From the NCBI GenBank assembly GCA_018970965.1, contig JAGWVG010000099.1:1-6679 (forward strand): a stretch of 6,679 bases of DNA, read 5' to 3'. The notes below the pieces were generated by a model. It searched no databases. It saw only the letters and a program-made list of their open reading frames with translations, and was not told the DNA's origin. The translations under genes and the position numbers were made by a program. The stretch is from Alphaproteobacteria bacterium (GTDB lineage Bacteria; Pseudomonadota; Alphaproteobacteria; Sphingomonadales; Sphingomonadaceae). Of this stretch, positions 1-6,679 are shown in pieces. How positions within the stretch are numbered: position 1 is the stretch's first letter; each line of letters opens with the position of its first letter.

Positions 1-1483
1 GGAAGCCCTCCTGCACGGCCAGACGAATATCCTTAGCTGTTACGTCATTTTGGAAGTCGACAAAGGCCTTGATCCGTCGGGGGTCTTTGGGCGTGGGCAG
101 GGCATCTATCGTCATTCCTGCGCCGAAATTCCAATTGCCGGAACATGCCCCCACACAGCGCACATTTTCTGCCGCTGCATCTGGCACAAAAGCACCCAGA
201 TCGTCACGCCACGCGAGGCTGCCCTTGCTGTGGGACCAGAGGTGGACCGTGGGTGTCCACCCGCCCGCCATAATCACCGCATCGCTGGAGAGCGTCTTGC
301 GCCCGCTGCCATCATTTGCTGCTATCTCAACTGCCTGAACGCGATGCCGGCCCTTCACGCCAATGACGCTGTGGCCAAGATGCACTGCAATCCCCAATGC
401 GGCGGCTTCGTCGCGAAGTGCTGAAGAAACAGTATCGCGGACGTCGATAATTGCTTCAATGCCAACGCCCGCCTTGGCAAGCGCGAAGGCATCGCGCCAG
501 CCACTGTCATGGCTGGCCATCAGCACCAGCGCCCGGCCCACCGCCACGCCATAGCGCAGCGCATAGGTTTTGGCGGCAGACGCCAGCATCACGCCGGGTG
601 TATCATTGCCATCAAATACCAAAGGCCGCTCAATCGCACCTTGCGCCAGCACAACTTCAGTCGCGCGGATGCGCCATAGCTTTTCGCGCGGGCCCTTTCC
701 TGTCTCAGCAAGATGGTCAGTCAGCCGCTCCACCGCGCCAATAAAGTTATCGTGGAAATAGCCAAAAGCTGTCGTGCGCGTCAGCACGGTCACATTGGGG
801 GCGTCAGCAAGCGCCTGCAGGCTCCGCTCCAGCCAAGGCCATAGGCTTGGGTCAGACAGCGCACCGCCACCTGCCTCGTCTTGCTCGTCAATCAGGATGA
901 CGCGTTTCTTGGTGCCAGTTGCTTCTAGGGCTGCGTCAATCCCGGCAGGGCCAGCCCCAATGATCAGCAAGTCGCAATGCGCGTAGGTGGCGGAATAATG
1001 ATCAGGGTCAATCTCGGTCGGGGCGTTGCCCAGCCCCGCCATACGGCGGATGGCGGGCTCATACAGCTTTTCCCAAAAGGACCGCGGCCACATAAACGTC
1101 TTGTTGTAGAACCCGGCGGGGAAGAACATGCCCAGCCGATCATTCACGGCACCAAAATCATGCCGCAGCGATGGCCAGCGGTTCTGGCTGGTTGCCGTGA
1201 GGCCATCGTAAATTTCGATCGCAGTGGCGCGCAAATTGGGCGTGAAGCGGCCGGGGCCGCGCGTGACTGAAATCAAAGCGTTGGGCTCTTCACTCCCCGC
1301 ACCCAGCAGACCACGGGGGCGATGATATTTGAAAGAGCGGCCAAATAGCTGCACGTTGTTGGCCAGCAAGGCCGAGGCAAGCGTGTCTCCCGCAAAGCCC
1401 TGATAGACTTTCCCGTCAAATGAGAAATGCTGTGGTGCGGCGCGGTTGACGCGGCCACCTTGGGGCAAGCGATGGCCGGTCAT
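1..1483 (-). CDS. soxA: Sarcosine oxidase alpha subunit (C-terminal half beyond the window)
   Basis: The first 494 codons of an approximately 1000-residue subunit that binds NAD+ and, in its missing C-terminal half, carries the GcvT-like folate domain that turns the sarcosine methyl group into 5,10-methylene-tetrahydrofolate. I translated the whole frame by hand and it is open from the ATG at 1483 to position 1. Residues about 15-100 form the ferredoxin-like fold (LFGRSFKYHRPRG at 46-58, GSEEPNAL at 63-70). As in other SoxA proteins this fold has no cysteines (the first is Cys170), so it holds no iron-sulfur cluster. FFPAGFYNKTFMWP (120-133) is a family signature. The dinucleotide motif is GAGPAG (176-181); ERPLVFDGNDTPGVMLASA (285-303) and AGGWTP (406-411) are also conserved. 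The last visible residues, VDFQNDVTAKDI, mark the linker before the second half. The start overlaps soxD by four bases. Confidence 0.95.
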   Translation of the reverse strand, partial: MTGHRLPQGGRVNRAAPQHFSFDGKVYQGFAGDTLASALLANNVQLFGRSFKYHRPRGLLGAGSEEPNALISVTRGPGRFTPNLRATAIEIYDGLTATSQNRWPSLRHDFGAVNDRLGMFFPAGFYNKTFMWPRSFWEKLYEPAIRRMAGLGNAPTEIDPDHYSATYAHCDLLIIGAGPAGIDAALEATGTKKRVILIDEQDEAGGGALSDPSLWPWLERSLQALADAPNVTVLTRTTAFGYFHDNFIGAVERLTDHLAETGKGPREKLWRIRATEVVLAQGAIERPLVFDGNDTPGVMLASAAKTYALRYGVAVGRALVLMASHDSGWRDAFALAKAGVGIEAIIDVRDTVSSALRDEAAALGIAVHLGHSVIGVKGRHRVQAVEIAANDGSGRKTLSSDAVIMAGGWTPTVHLWSHSKGSLAWRDDLGAFVPDAAAENVRCVGACSGNWNFGAGMTIDALPTPKDPRRIKAFVDFQNDVTAKDIRLAVQEGF

Positions 1484-1752
1484 TTGCGCGGCTCCCCTGC
1501 CTTATAGGTTGTTTCAAATTTATCCGTCACAGTATCGCGCACGGCATTGAAGAAGCGGCCACAGCCATGGCTATGGCGCCAACGCTCATGGTGCCGCCCG
1601 CGCGGATTGTTGCGGATGAACAAATAACGTTCCCATTCCGCATCGCTCATCGTGCTGGGATCAAGCGGCCGGGCAATATGTGCCTCGCCGCCATAAGCAA
1701 ATTCAATTTCGGGGCGATCTTCGTCGCAATAGGGGCAATGGATTAAAATCAT
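1480..1752 (-). CDS. soxD: Sarcosine oxidase delta subunit, zinc-binding
   Basis: A 90-residue small subunit of heterotetrameric sarcosine oxidase, a structural component that holds zinc rather than flavin. It starts MILIHCPYCDEDRPEIEF, the family signature. Cys6, Cys9, His60 and Cys64 reproduce the spacing of the four zinc ligands known from the Stenotrophomonas enzyme (Cys6, Cys9, His59, Cys63). The middle contains LDPSTMSDAEWERYLFIRNNPRG in pieces typical of SoxD, followed by the conserved R-H-x-H-G-C-G-R-F-F-N end. The ATG at 1752 is one base after the soxB stop (TGA-T-ATG), so translation is probably coupled. An upstream TTG at 1788 in the same frame would overlap soxB and add twelve non-conserved residues, so it was not used. 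The stop overlaps the soxA start as ATGA. Confidence 0.95.
   Translation of the reverse strand: MILIHCPYCDEDRPEIEFAYGGEAHIARPLDPSTMSDAEWERYLFIRNNPRGRHHERWRHSHGCGRFFNAVRDTVTDKFETTYKAGEPRK
1492..1498 (-). promoter_or_regulatory. soxA ribosome binding site
   Basis: AGGGGAG lies 8 nt before the soxA ATG at 1483 and inside the last codons of soxD. It gives soxA its own strong initiation site even though its start overlaps the soxD stop. Confidence 0.7.
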
Positions 1753-1753
1753 A

Positions 1754-3007
1754 TCAGTGCGCCACCGCTGCTGCTGCCGCTTCGTCAATCAGCCGACCAT
1801 TGCGGAACCGATCCAAATTAAAGGGGGCGTTGATGGAGTGCGGCTCATCCTTCGCCATTGTATAGGCCAGCAGATCACCCGCGCCCGGCGTTGCTTTGAA
1901 GCCGCCCGTGCCCCAGCCACAATTTACATACAGGCCCTGCACAGGCGTTTTGCCAAGAATGGGGGAGCGATCGGGCGTCACATCCACAATTCCGCCCCAC
2001 GTGCGCAGCATGCGCATCCGCCGGAAAATGGGGAAGATTTCACAAATGGCTGCCAATGTATGTTCGACAATGTGGAGCGCGCCGCGCTGCGAATAGCTGA
2101 CATATTGGTCAGTGCCCGCGCCAATTACCAGCTCGCCCTTGTCCGACTGGCTCATATAAGCATGGACTGTGTTGGACATGACAACGCACGGGAAGATGGG
2201 CTTGACGGGCTCTGACACCAAAGCCTGCAGCGGATAGCTTTCCAGCGGAAAATCCAGCCCAGCCATCTGCATCAGCACCGATGTGTTGCCCGCGGCTGAT
2301 ACGCCAATGCGTTTGCAGGCGATGGCGCCGCGCGTTGTTTCAACGCCTGTGACTGCGCCATCAGGCCCGCGGTTGATGCCAGTGACGGCGCAATTCTGGA
2401 TAATATCAACGCCCAGCGCGGCCGCCGCGCGCGCATAGCCCCAAGCCACCGTATCGTGCCGCGCCGTGCCCCCGCGCCTTTGCAAAGCGGCCCCCAGCAC
2501 AGGGTAGCGGGCATCCGGCGAAATGTTGAGCGGCGGGCAATAGGCTTTGGCCTCTTCAGGCGTCAGCCATTCATTGTCGACGCCATTTAAGCGATTGGCA
2601 TGAATATGCCGCTTAAAGCTTTGAATATCATGGACATTATGCGCGAGCATCATCACGCCACGCTTGGAGTACATGGTGTTGTAATTCAGCTCTTGGCTCA
2701 GCCCATCCCACAGCTTCACCGCGTGATCATAGAGATGCGCGCTTTCATCATAGAGATAATTGGAGCGGATGATTGTGGTGTTGCGGCCGGTATTGCCGCC
2801 GCCAATCCATCCTTTTTCCAAGACGGCGACCTTGGTGATCCCATATTTTTTGGCAAGGTAATAAGCGGCGCCCAGCCCATGCCCGCCTCCGCCAATGATG
2901 ATGGCATCATAGGCTGGCTTCGGGGCGGCATCCGGCCATTGTTCTGGCCAATCCTTATGGCCATTGAGTGCCTTTGCGATCAAGCTGATCGCGCTAAACC
3001 GTGTCAT
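1754..3007 (-). CDS. soxB: Sarcosine oxidase beta subunit (heterotetrameric SoxBDAG)
   Basis: The 417-residue flavin-bearing catalytic subunit, which oxidatively demethylates sarcosine to glycine with H2O2 formation. It carries an N-terminal FAD Rossmann motif (GGGGHG at 39-44, acidic Glu64 in VLEKGW), then [17 protein letters not shown] (69-85), typical of SoxB. His184 in the RRGGTARHD segment (177-185) aligns with the histidine that binds FMN covalently in characterised SoxB (His173 in the Corynebacterium enzyme). The C-terminal [16 protein letters not shown] motif is the usual FAD-closing loop of the family. The ATG at 3007 gives the family's normal N-terminus and length; a GTG 15 codons upstream (3052) lacks a ribosome site and an expected N-terminus. 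The TGA stop is separated from soxD by a single base. Confidence 0.95.
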   Translation of the reverse strand: MTRFSAISLIAKALNGHKDWPEQWPDAAPKPAYDAIIIGGGGHGLGAAYYLAKKYGITKVAVLEKGWIGGGNTGRNTTIIRSNYLYDESAHLYDHAVKLWDGLSQELNYNTMYSKRGVMMLAHNVHDIQSFKRHIHANRLNGVDNEWLTPEEAKAYCPPLNISPDARYPVLGAALQRRGGTARHDTVAWGYARAAAALGVDIIQNCAVTGINRGPDGAVTGVETTRGAIACKRIGVSAAGNTSVLMQMAGLDFPLESYPLQALVSEPVKPIFPCVVMSNTVHAYMSQSDKGELVIGAGTDQYVSYSQRGALHIVEHTLAAICEIFPIFRRMRMLRTWGGIVDVTPDRSPILGKTPVQGLYVNCGWGTGGFKATPGAGDLLAYTMAKDEPHSINAPFNLDRFRNGRLIDEAAAAAVAH

Positions 3008-3120
3008 GCCTTGTGTCCCCCCAAGGGCATAAATGTCGTTACCATGCGACACCCAATTGTCGCCGCACGCGCGATAGGCGTGGCATTCTTCATTAAATCA
3101 GCCGGCAGCAACATGGACAT
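3004..3120 (-). CDS. Possible 38-residue small ORF filling the Rieske-soxB gap
   Basis: An open frame of 38 codons plus TGA occupies nearly the whole gap between the Rieske gene and soxB. Its ATG (3120-3118) shares one base with the Rieske TAA stop (TAATG), and its TGA (3006-3004) overlaps the soxB ATG as ATGA. It starts [12 protein letters not shown] and ends MPLGGHKA. It is Met-rich (M at 1, 3, 10, 26 and 31), has one Cys (24), no clear transmembrane segment and no domain I recognise. No Shine-Dalgarno sequence precedes the ATG, so translation would rely on re-initiation after the Rieske stop. It could be a coupling or leader peptide that keeps ribosomes moving into soxB, a small protein, or chance: a run of 38 codons without a stop is not rare at this GC content. 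Function unknown. Confidence 0.35.
   Translation of the reverse strand: MSMLLPADLMKNATPIARAATIGCRMVTTFMPLGGHKA
3017..3022 (-). promoter_or_regulatory. Candidate soxB ribosome binding site
   Basis: A run of six G lies 9 nt before the ATG at 3007. It is an acceptable but not classical Shine-Dalgarno sequence. It supports the 3007 start over the GTG at 3052, which has no purine-rich sequence at a suitable distance. Confidence 0.45.
3034..3063 (-). other. Competing short hairpins upstream of soxB
   Basis: On the transcribed strand GCGACA (3063-3058) can pair with TGTCGC (3051-3046) across a 6-nt loop. The TGTCG part (3051-3047) can instead pair with a downstream CGACA (3038-3034) across an 8-nt loop. 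The two pairings exclude each other. Stems are only 5-6 bp and no U-run follows, so this is not a terminator. It may be chance or may modulate soxB translation. Confidence 0.25.
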
Positions 3121-4367
3121 TAGGATGCGTTTTTGAGCGCGCCTTTCGCGCGATCCACGTAGAAATCCTTAAAATCCTCTACCAGCTTTTCTTCGACGGC
3201 ATAGGTACCGGGGCGATAGCCATCGGTTGAGATGCCGCGATGATTGATGGCGGAAAAATGCCCGTCTTGTTCGTTTGTCCGCCGCCACAATGCCGCCAGA
3301 TGGTCAGGATCATAATCCACGCCTTCAACGGCATCTTCATGCACAAGCCAGCTTGTCCGCAGCAGCGTCTTATCCGCCGCGACAGGCGTGAGCGAGAAGG
3401 TGACGACATGATCGCAGCAGAAATGGCTCCAGCTGTTGGGCTGGGTCCATACGGAAAGGCTCGAGCTTTCCGGCTCTGTAAAAGGCCCAATCAGTTTTTT
3501 GCAGGCCAGTTTACCATCAATGGATTGTGTGACCGCGCCATTGGCGAGCGGAAGGCGCGCCATACGGTGCCACCAGCCATCGGGAAACTCGATCAGCTCG
3601 CGGAAAATGCCCATGTCTTTCCATTGCGCGCGCTTCGCCTCGACCATGGCGTCAAACGCCTTGTCATCGACGACATCTTCCTCACCATCTTCGGGCAGTC
3701 CTTTGCCAAAGCCATAGGTGCCCAGCACGCTGATGAGTTCCGGATGGCCGCCCTCGCAGTGGTAGCATTCCCGGTTGTTTTCCATCACCAATTTCCAATT
3801 GGCGTCTTCAATATAATTATCCTGAACCGCAACTTTGCAGCGCTCCAGATCATATACAGCAATCTGATCGACAATATCGGCCTTCACCCTGTCAATCGGT
3901 GGCGGATTATCATCCATGCAGATGAAGATCATTCCGCCGACATTTTCGAGCGCCACAGGCGCAAGGCCGTTATCTTTTTTGTCAAAGCCGTCCGGCATGC
4001 CGCGCGCTGCAAGCAATGCGCCGTCGAGACCATAGCTCCATTGGTGATAGGGGCAGGTGAGGCGGGGCGCTCGCCCGCGCTGCTCTTCACAAATACGCGC
4101 GCCCCGGTGGCGACAGCTGTTCCAAAAGGCGCGCACTTCATTATCCCGCCCGCGCACAATGATGATGGAGTTATGTGCGACTTCGAACAGGAAGTAATCG
4201 CCCGGATTCTTCACGTGTGCGACAGTGCAGGCATACAGCCAAACCGACTTCAGCATCACTTGCGTGTCAAATTTGAACGCCTCTTCGCTGACATAGAGAT
4301 CGCGGGGGAGAGTCATCCCCTTGCGATTTTGGTTGAGCAGCTGGGCAATCGGTTCAAAGCGAGACAT
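3120..4367 (-). CDS. Rieske non-heme iron oxygenase alpha subunit, quaternary-ammonium demethylase type (GbcA/Stc2/CntA-like)
   Basis: A 415-residue terminal oxygenase that probably N-demethylates glycine betaine or a related betaine, releasing formaldehyde; cytoplasmic, with no signal peptide visible. The Rieske [2Fe-2S] motif is complete: Cys85-x-His87, 17 residues, Cys105-x2-His108. The catalytic domain has ENNRECYHCEGGH (197-209; inferred iron ligands His203 and His208) and NEQD (inferred third ligand Asp368). Glu200 sits three residues before His203, the place of the bridging glutamate known in carnitine oxygenase CntA, where many aromatic-ring dioxygenases use Asp. The ATG at 4367 was chosen because AGGAG lies 8 nt upstream and the protein then has a normal N-terminus; extending to 4475 would add 36 basic residues overlapping the upstream gene. 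Flanking demethylases favour glycine betaine; proline betaine and carnitine remain possible. The reductase partner is not in the window. Confidence 0.9.
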   Translation of the reverse strand: MSRFEPIAQLLNQNRKGMTLPRDLYVSEEAFKFDTQVMLKSVWLYACTVAHVKNPGDYFLFEVAHNSIIIVRGRDNEVRAFWNSCRHRGARICEEQRGRAPRLTCPYHQWSYGLDGALLAARGMPDGFDKKDNGLAPVALENVGGMIFICMDDNPPPIDRVKADIVDQIAVYDLERCKVAVQDNYIEDANWKLVMENNRECYHCEGGHPELISVLGTYGFGKGLPEDGEEDVVDDKAFDAMVEAKRAQWKDMGIFRELIEFPDGWWHRMARLPLANGAVTQSIDGKLACKKLIGPFTEPESSSLSVWTQPNSWSHFCCDHVVTFSLTPVAADKTLLRTSWLVHEDAVEGVDYDPDHLAALWRRTNEQDGHFSAINHRGISTDGYRPGTYAVEEKLVEDFKDFYVDRAKGALKNAS

Positions 4368-4371
4368 GGGC

Positions 4372-6679
4372 TTAGCTCCTGAGCGCAATATTGTCCGGAT
4401 CATATGGCGAATCTGGAATGATCGTCGCCTTATGCAGCTTGCCGAGAATGGCGATTTCAAACTCGGCGCCCTCAACGGCCAGGTCAGGTCGGATCATCGC
4501 CAGCGCCAGACTTTTGCTCACGCGCCAGCCATAGCCGCCCGATGTCGCGCGGCCCACAATTTCGCCATTTTGATAAATGGCTTCTGATCCGCGGGCATCG
4601 GCGTCCGTCACGCCATGGACTTCCATGGTAACCAGCTTATTGGCAACGCCTTTTTCCTGCCACGCAAGCAGCGCTTCTTTGCCATAAAAGCCGGGCTTTT
4701 TGAGGCTGATGAAGCGATCCAAACCGCTCTCATAGGCGGAATATTCGACGGACAATTCACGCGGGATGAGCTTATAGCTTTTTTCAATCGCCATCAGCGT
4801 CATGGCCCGGATGCCAAAGGGCTTGATGTCGAACTCAGCGCCAGCTTCCATCAGCAGATCGAAGATGTAATTCTGCATTTCAATCGGGTGGTGAATTTCC
4901 CAGCCCAATTCGCCGATGAAATTGACGCGCAGTGCATCAACTTGCGCAACGCCAAGGCTGATCCGCTGGCCGGTCAGCCAGGGGAAGGCTTCGTTCGAGA
5001 GATCCGCATCGGTGAGTTTTTTCAGCACATCGCGCGAGCGGGGGCCAGCAAGCACCAAAACGCCCATCGCCGTTGTCAGCCGTTCAAAATTGACTGAGCC
5101 ATCGCGCGGCAAGGCTTTCTTCAAATAATCATGGTCGTGCCGTTCATATGCGCCGGCAGAGACAAGATAATAACGCTGCGGGGCAACCTTATAGACAGTG
5201 AATTCGCTGCGCACGCCGCCTTTGGCTGTCAACAGGTAAGACAGCGTAACGCGGCCAACCTTTTTAGGCACTGCATTGGTGAGCAACCCATCGAGCCAGC
5301 TTTCCGCGCCCGGCCCAGAAATTTCGCACTTGGCGAAGGCGCTCATATCTTGAAGTCCAACCTTTTCAGATACATGGCGGCATTCATTGCCAACATGTTC
5401 GAAGTAATTGGACCGGCGGAATGACCATTTTTCACGGATTGGTTCGCCCGGAACCACGGGGTGATTGTCATTCAACAGCACATCAGGCTTGTTGAGATCA
5501 GCCGCGCTCAGCTCATAGCCCGGAGGCGCGAACCAATTGGGTCGTTCCCACCCAAAGACTGAGCCAAAGACTGCGCCCAGTGCCTTCATCCGATCATAGC
5601 ATGGTGTGCGGCGCAGGGCGCGCGCTTCTTCGCGCTCTTCATCGGGATAGTGAATGGTGAAGACCTTGGCATAGGCTTCTTCATTCTTTTTGATGAGATA
5701 GCCGCGGCCTGCATAATCGCCAAAGCGCCGCGGATCGACGCCCATCATATCAATGCTGGGCTCACCTTCGACAACCCAGTGCGCCAATTGCCAGCCGGCA
5801 CCACCGGCCGCAGTCACGCCAAAGCTATGGCCTTCATTGAGCCAGAAATTCTTGAGGCCCCAGGCAGGGCCAACAATCGGCGAGCCATCGGGCGTATAGG
5901 CAATGGCGCCATTATAGACTTTCTTGATGCCCACTTCGCCAAAGGCGGGCACGCGCTTCATCGCCGCAAGCACATAGGGCTCCAAGCGCTCGAGCGCGTC
6001 AGGGAACAACTCATATTCGCTATTCGCTGCCGGGCCATCAACATAACACGCAGGCGCACCCACTTCATACGGCCCAAGCAACAAGCCACCTGCTTCTTCG
6101 CGCATATAATAGCTGGCATCAGACTCGCGCAGCACGCCCATTTCGGGCAGGCCTTGCTTCTTGCGCTCCATAATCGCGGGATGTTGCTCGGTCACGATAT
6201 ATTGGTGTTCCACCGGGATAACCGGTATATCGAGGCCCACCATCGCGCCTGTTTGACGGGCGAAATTGCCTGAGCAGGAAATAACATGCTCGCACACAAT
6301 ATCGCCTTGATCGGTTGAGACGCACCATTCGCCATTGGGCAGCTGTGTGATCGCTGTAACCGTCGTGTTGCGATAGATGGTGGCGCCACGCTGACGCGCG
6401 CCCTTGGCCAGAGCTTGGGTCAAGTCAGCGGGCTGGATATACCCATCTTCAGGGTGTTGAATGGCGCCAATCACACCATCTGTATCGCAGAGTGGCCAAA
6501 TGTCTTTCACTTGCTCTGGCGTGAGGAAGTTAACATCCACGCCAATCGTCCGAGCGACGCCCGCATAATAATGATATTCGTCGAGGCGGTCCTGCGTGGT
6601 CGCCAAGCGGATATTGGTGACTTGCGAAAATCCAACATTCAGTCCGGTTTCTTGCTCAAGGCTGGGGTAGAGGCCGACC
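4372..6679 (-). CDS. Dimethylglycine/sarcosine dehydrogenase-like FAD-GcvT fusion protein (N-terminus cut off by window)
   Basis: Likely oxidises dimethylglycine (or sarcosine) at FAD and passes the methyl carbon to tetrahydrofolate in a C-terminal GcvT-like domain. The frame is open to the window edge, giving 768 residues. The first ones (ETG..VGF......IRLATT) align well, from memory, with mammalian dimethylglycine dehydrogenase past its covalent-FAD histidine, so roughly 60-80 residues are missing, including the Rossmann GxGxxG. Numbering from the first full codon: DAO-type FAD domain to about 315, with PVIPVEHQYIVTE near 152-164, YYMREE near 190-195 and YTPDGSPIVGP near 261-271; a linker domain follows; the GcvT region starts near 425 with GELGWE at 589-594 and a GcvT C-terminal barrel from about 680. 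The TAA stop lies 4 nt before the Rieske gene, whose ribosome site is inside the last codons. Family assignment is secure; the exact substrate (dimethylglycine versus sarcosine) is inferred from context. Confidence 0.9.
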   Translation of the reverse strand, partial: VGLYPSLEQETGLNVGFSQVTNIRLATTQDRLDEYHYYAGVARTIGVDVNFLTPEQVKDIWPLCDTDGVIGAIQHPEDGYIQPADLTQALAKGARQRGATIYRNTTVTAITQLPNGEWCVSTDQGDIVCEHVISCSGNFARQTGAMVGLDIPVIPVEHQYIVTEQHPAIMERKKQGLPEMGVLRESDASYYMREEAGGLLLGPYEVGAPACYVDGPAANSEYELFPDALERLEPYVLAAMKRVPAFGEVGIKKVYNGAIAYTPDGSPIVGPAWGLKNFWLNEGHSFGVTAAGGAGWQLAHWVVEGEPSIDMMGVDPRRFGDYAGRGYLIKKNEEAYAKVFTIHYPDEEREEARALRRTPCYDRMKALGAVFGSVFGWERPNWFAPPGYELSAADLNKPDVLLNDNHPVVPGEPIREKWSFRRSNYFEHVGNECRHVSEKVGLQDMSAFAKCEISGPGAESWLDGLLTNAVPKKVGRVTLSYLLTAKGGVRSEFTVYKVAPQRYYLVSAGAYERHDHDYLKKALPRDGSVNFERLTTAMGVLVLAGPRSRDVLKKLTDADLSNEAFPWLTGQRISLGVAQVDALRVNFIGELGWEIHHPIEMQNYIFDLLMEAGAEFDIKPFGIRAMTLMAIEKSYKLIPRELSVEYSAYESGLDRFISLKKPGFYGKEALLAWQEKGVANKLVTMEVHGVTDADARGSEAIYQNGEIVGRATSGGYGWRVSKSLALAMIRPDLAVEGAEFEIAILGKLHKATIIPDSPYDPDNIALRS
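4376..4380 (-). promoter_or_regulatory. Ribosome binding site of the Rieske gene
   Basis: AGGAG lies 8 nt before the ATG at 4367 and within the final codons of the upstream dehydrogenase. It decides the start in favour of 4367 over 4475 and implies translation coupled to the upstream gene. Confidence 0.8.

Noticed and set aside
1273..1458. A 61-codon minus-strand open frame inside soxA
   Set aside because: It lies in another frame within the continuous, family-conserved soxA coding sequence.
1753..1788. TTG start for soxD at 1788
   Set aside because: It overlaps the end of soxB and adds residues outside the conserved M-x-L-I-x-C-P-x-C start of SoxD.
3008..3052. GTG start for soxB at 3052, adding 15 residues
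   Set aside because: No ribosome site precedes it, and the protein from the ATG at 3007 already has the usual length and N-terminus of SoxB.
2600..3136. A 178-codon plus-strand open frame spanning the soxB N-terminus and the upstream gap
   Set aside because: It is mostly the complement of conserved soxB sequence and shows no recognisable protein features.
3240..4382. A 380-codon open frame on the plus strand opposite the Rieske gene
   Set aside because: It is exactly antisense to a gene with complete Rieske and iron-binding motifs, its translation matches no family I know, and long antisense frames are common in GC-rich coding DNA.
4368..4475. N-terminal extension of the Rieske protein to a start at 4475
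   Set aside because: It would overlap the upstream gene by about 100 nt, adds an unconserved basic stretch, and the AGGAG before 4367 clearly marks the downstream ATG.
5650..6273. A 207-codon plus-strand open frame opposite the dehydrogenase
   Set aside because: Antisense to a clearly conserved flavoprotein; no domain or ribosome site supports it.

Overview
The window is a compact, single-direction gene cluster. Every convincing gene lies on the minus strand, and the transcript runs from high to low coordinates. The genes form a pathway for stripping N-methyl groups from a quaternary amine, most probably glycine betaine -> dimethylglycine -> sarcosine -> glycine. GC content is moderately high. 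The protein sequences resemble alphaproteobacterial versions of these families, so an alphaproteobacterium is my best guess, but no marker gene in the window fixes the taxon.

In transcription order: (1) positions 6679-4372, the last 768 codons of a dimethylglycine/sarcosine dehydrogenase-type flavoprotein fused to a GcvT-like folate domain, with its N-terminus outside the window; (2) 4367-3120, a Rieske non-heme iron oxygenase alpha subunit of the quaternary-ammonium-demethylating type (GbcA/Stc2/CntA-like), starting 4 nt after gene 1; (3) a 114-118 nt stretch that holds a possible 38-codon ORF joined to both neighbours by overlapping stop/start codons (TAATG and ATGA); (4) 3007-1754 soxB, (5) 1752-1480 soxD and (6) 1483-1 soxA (first 494 codons; C-terminal half outside the window), the beta, delta and alpha subunits of heterotetrameric sarcosine oxidase. 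soxG (gamma) would be expected just past the window edge.

How they may work together (inference): the Rieske protein oxidatively removes the first methyl as formaldehyde, using electrons from a reductase that is not in the window. The FAD-GcvT fusion removes the second methyl, and SoxBDAG the third. The GcvT-like domains of the fusion protein and of SoxA would pass C1 units to tetrahydrofolate. Tight spacing, including a 4-nt gap, a 1-nt gap and a 4-nt overlap, indicates one operon. Its promoter must lie upstream of position 6679 and its terminator beyond position 1. No RNA genes, mobile elements, CRISPR arrays or long repeats were seen. The least ordinary element is the small ORF, with competing short hairpins, between the Rieske gene and soxB.
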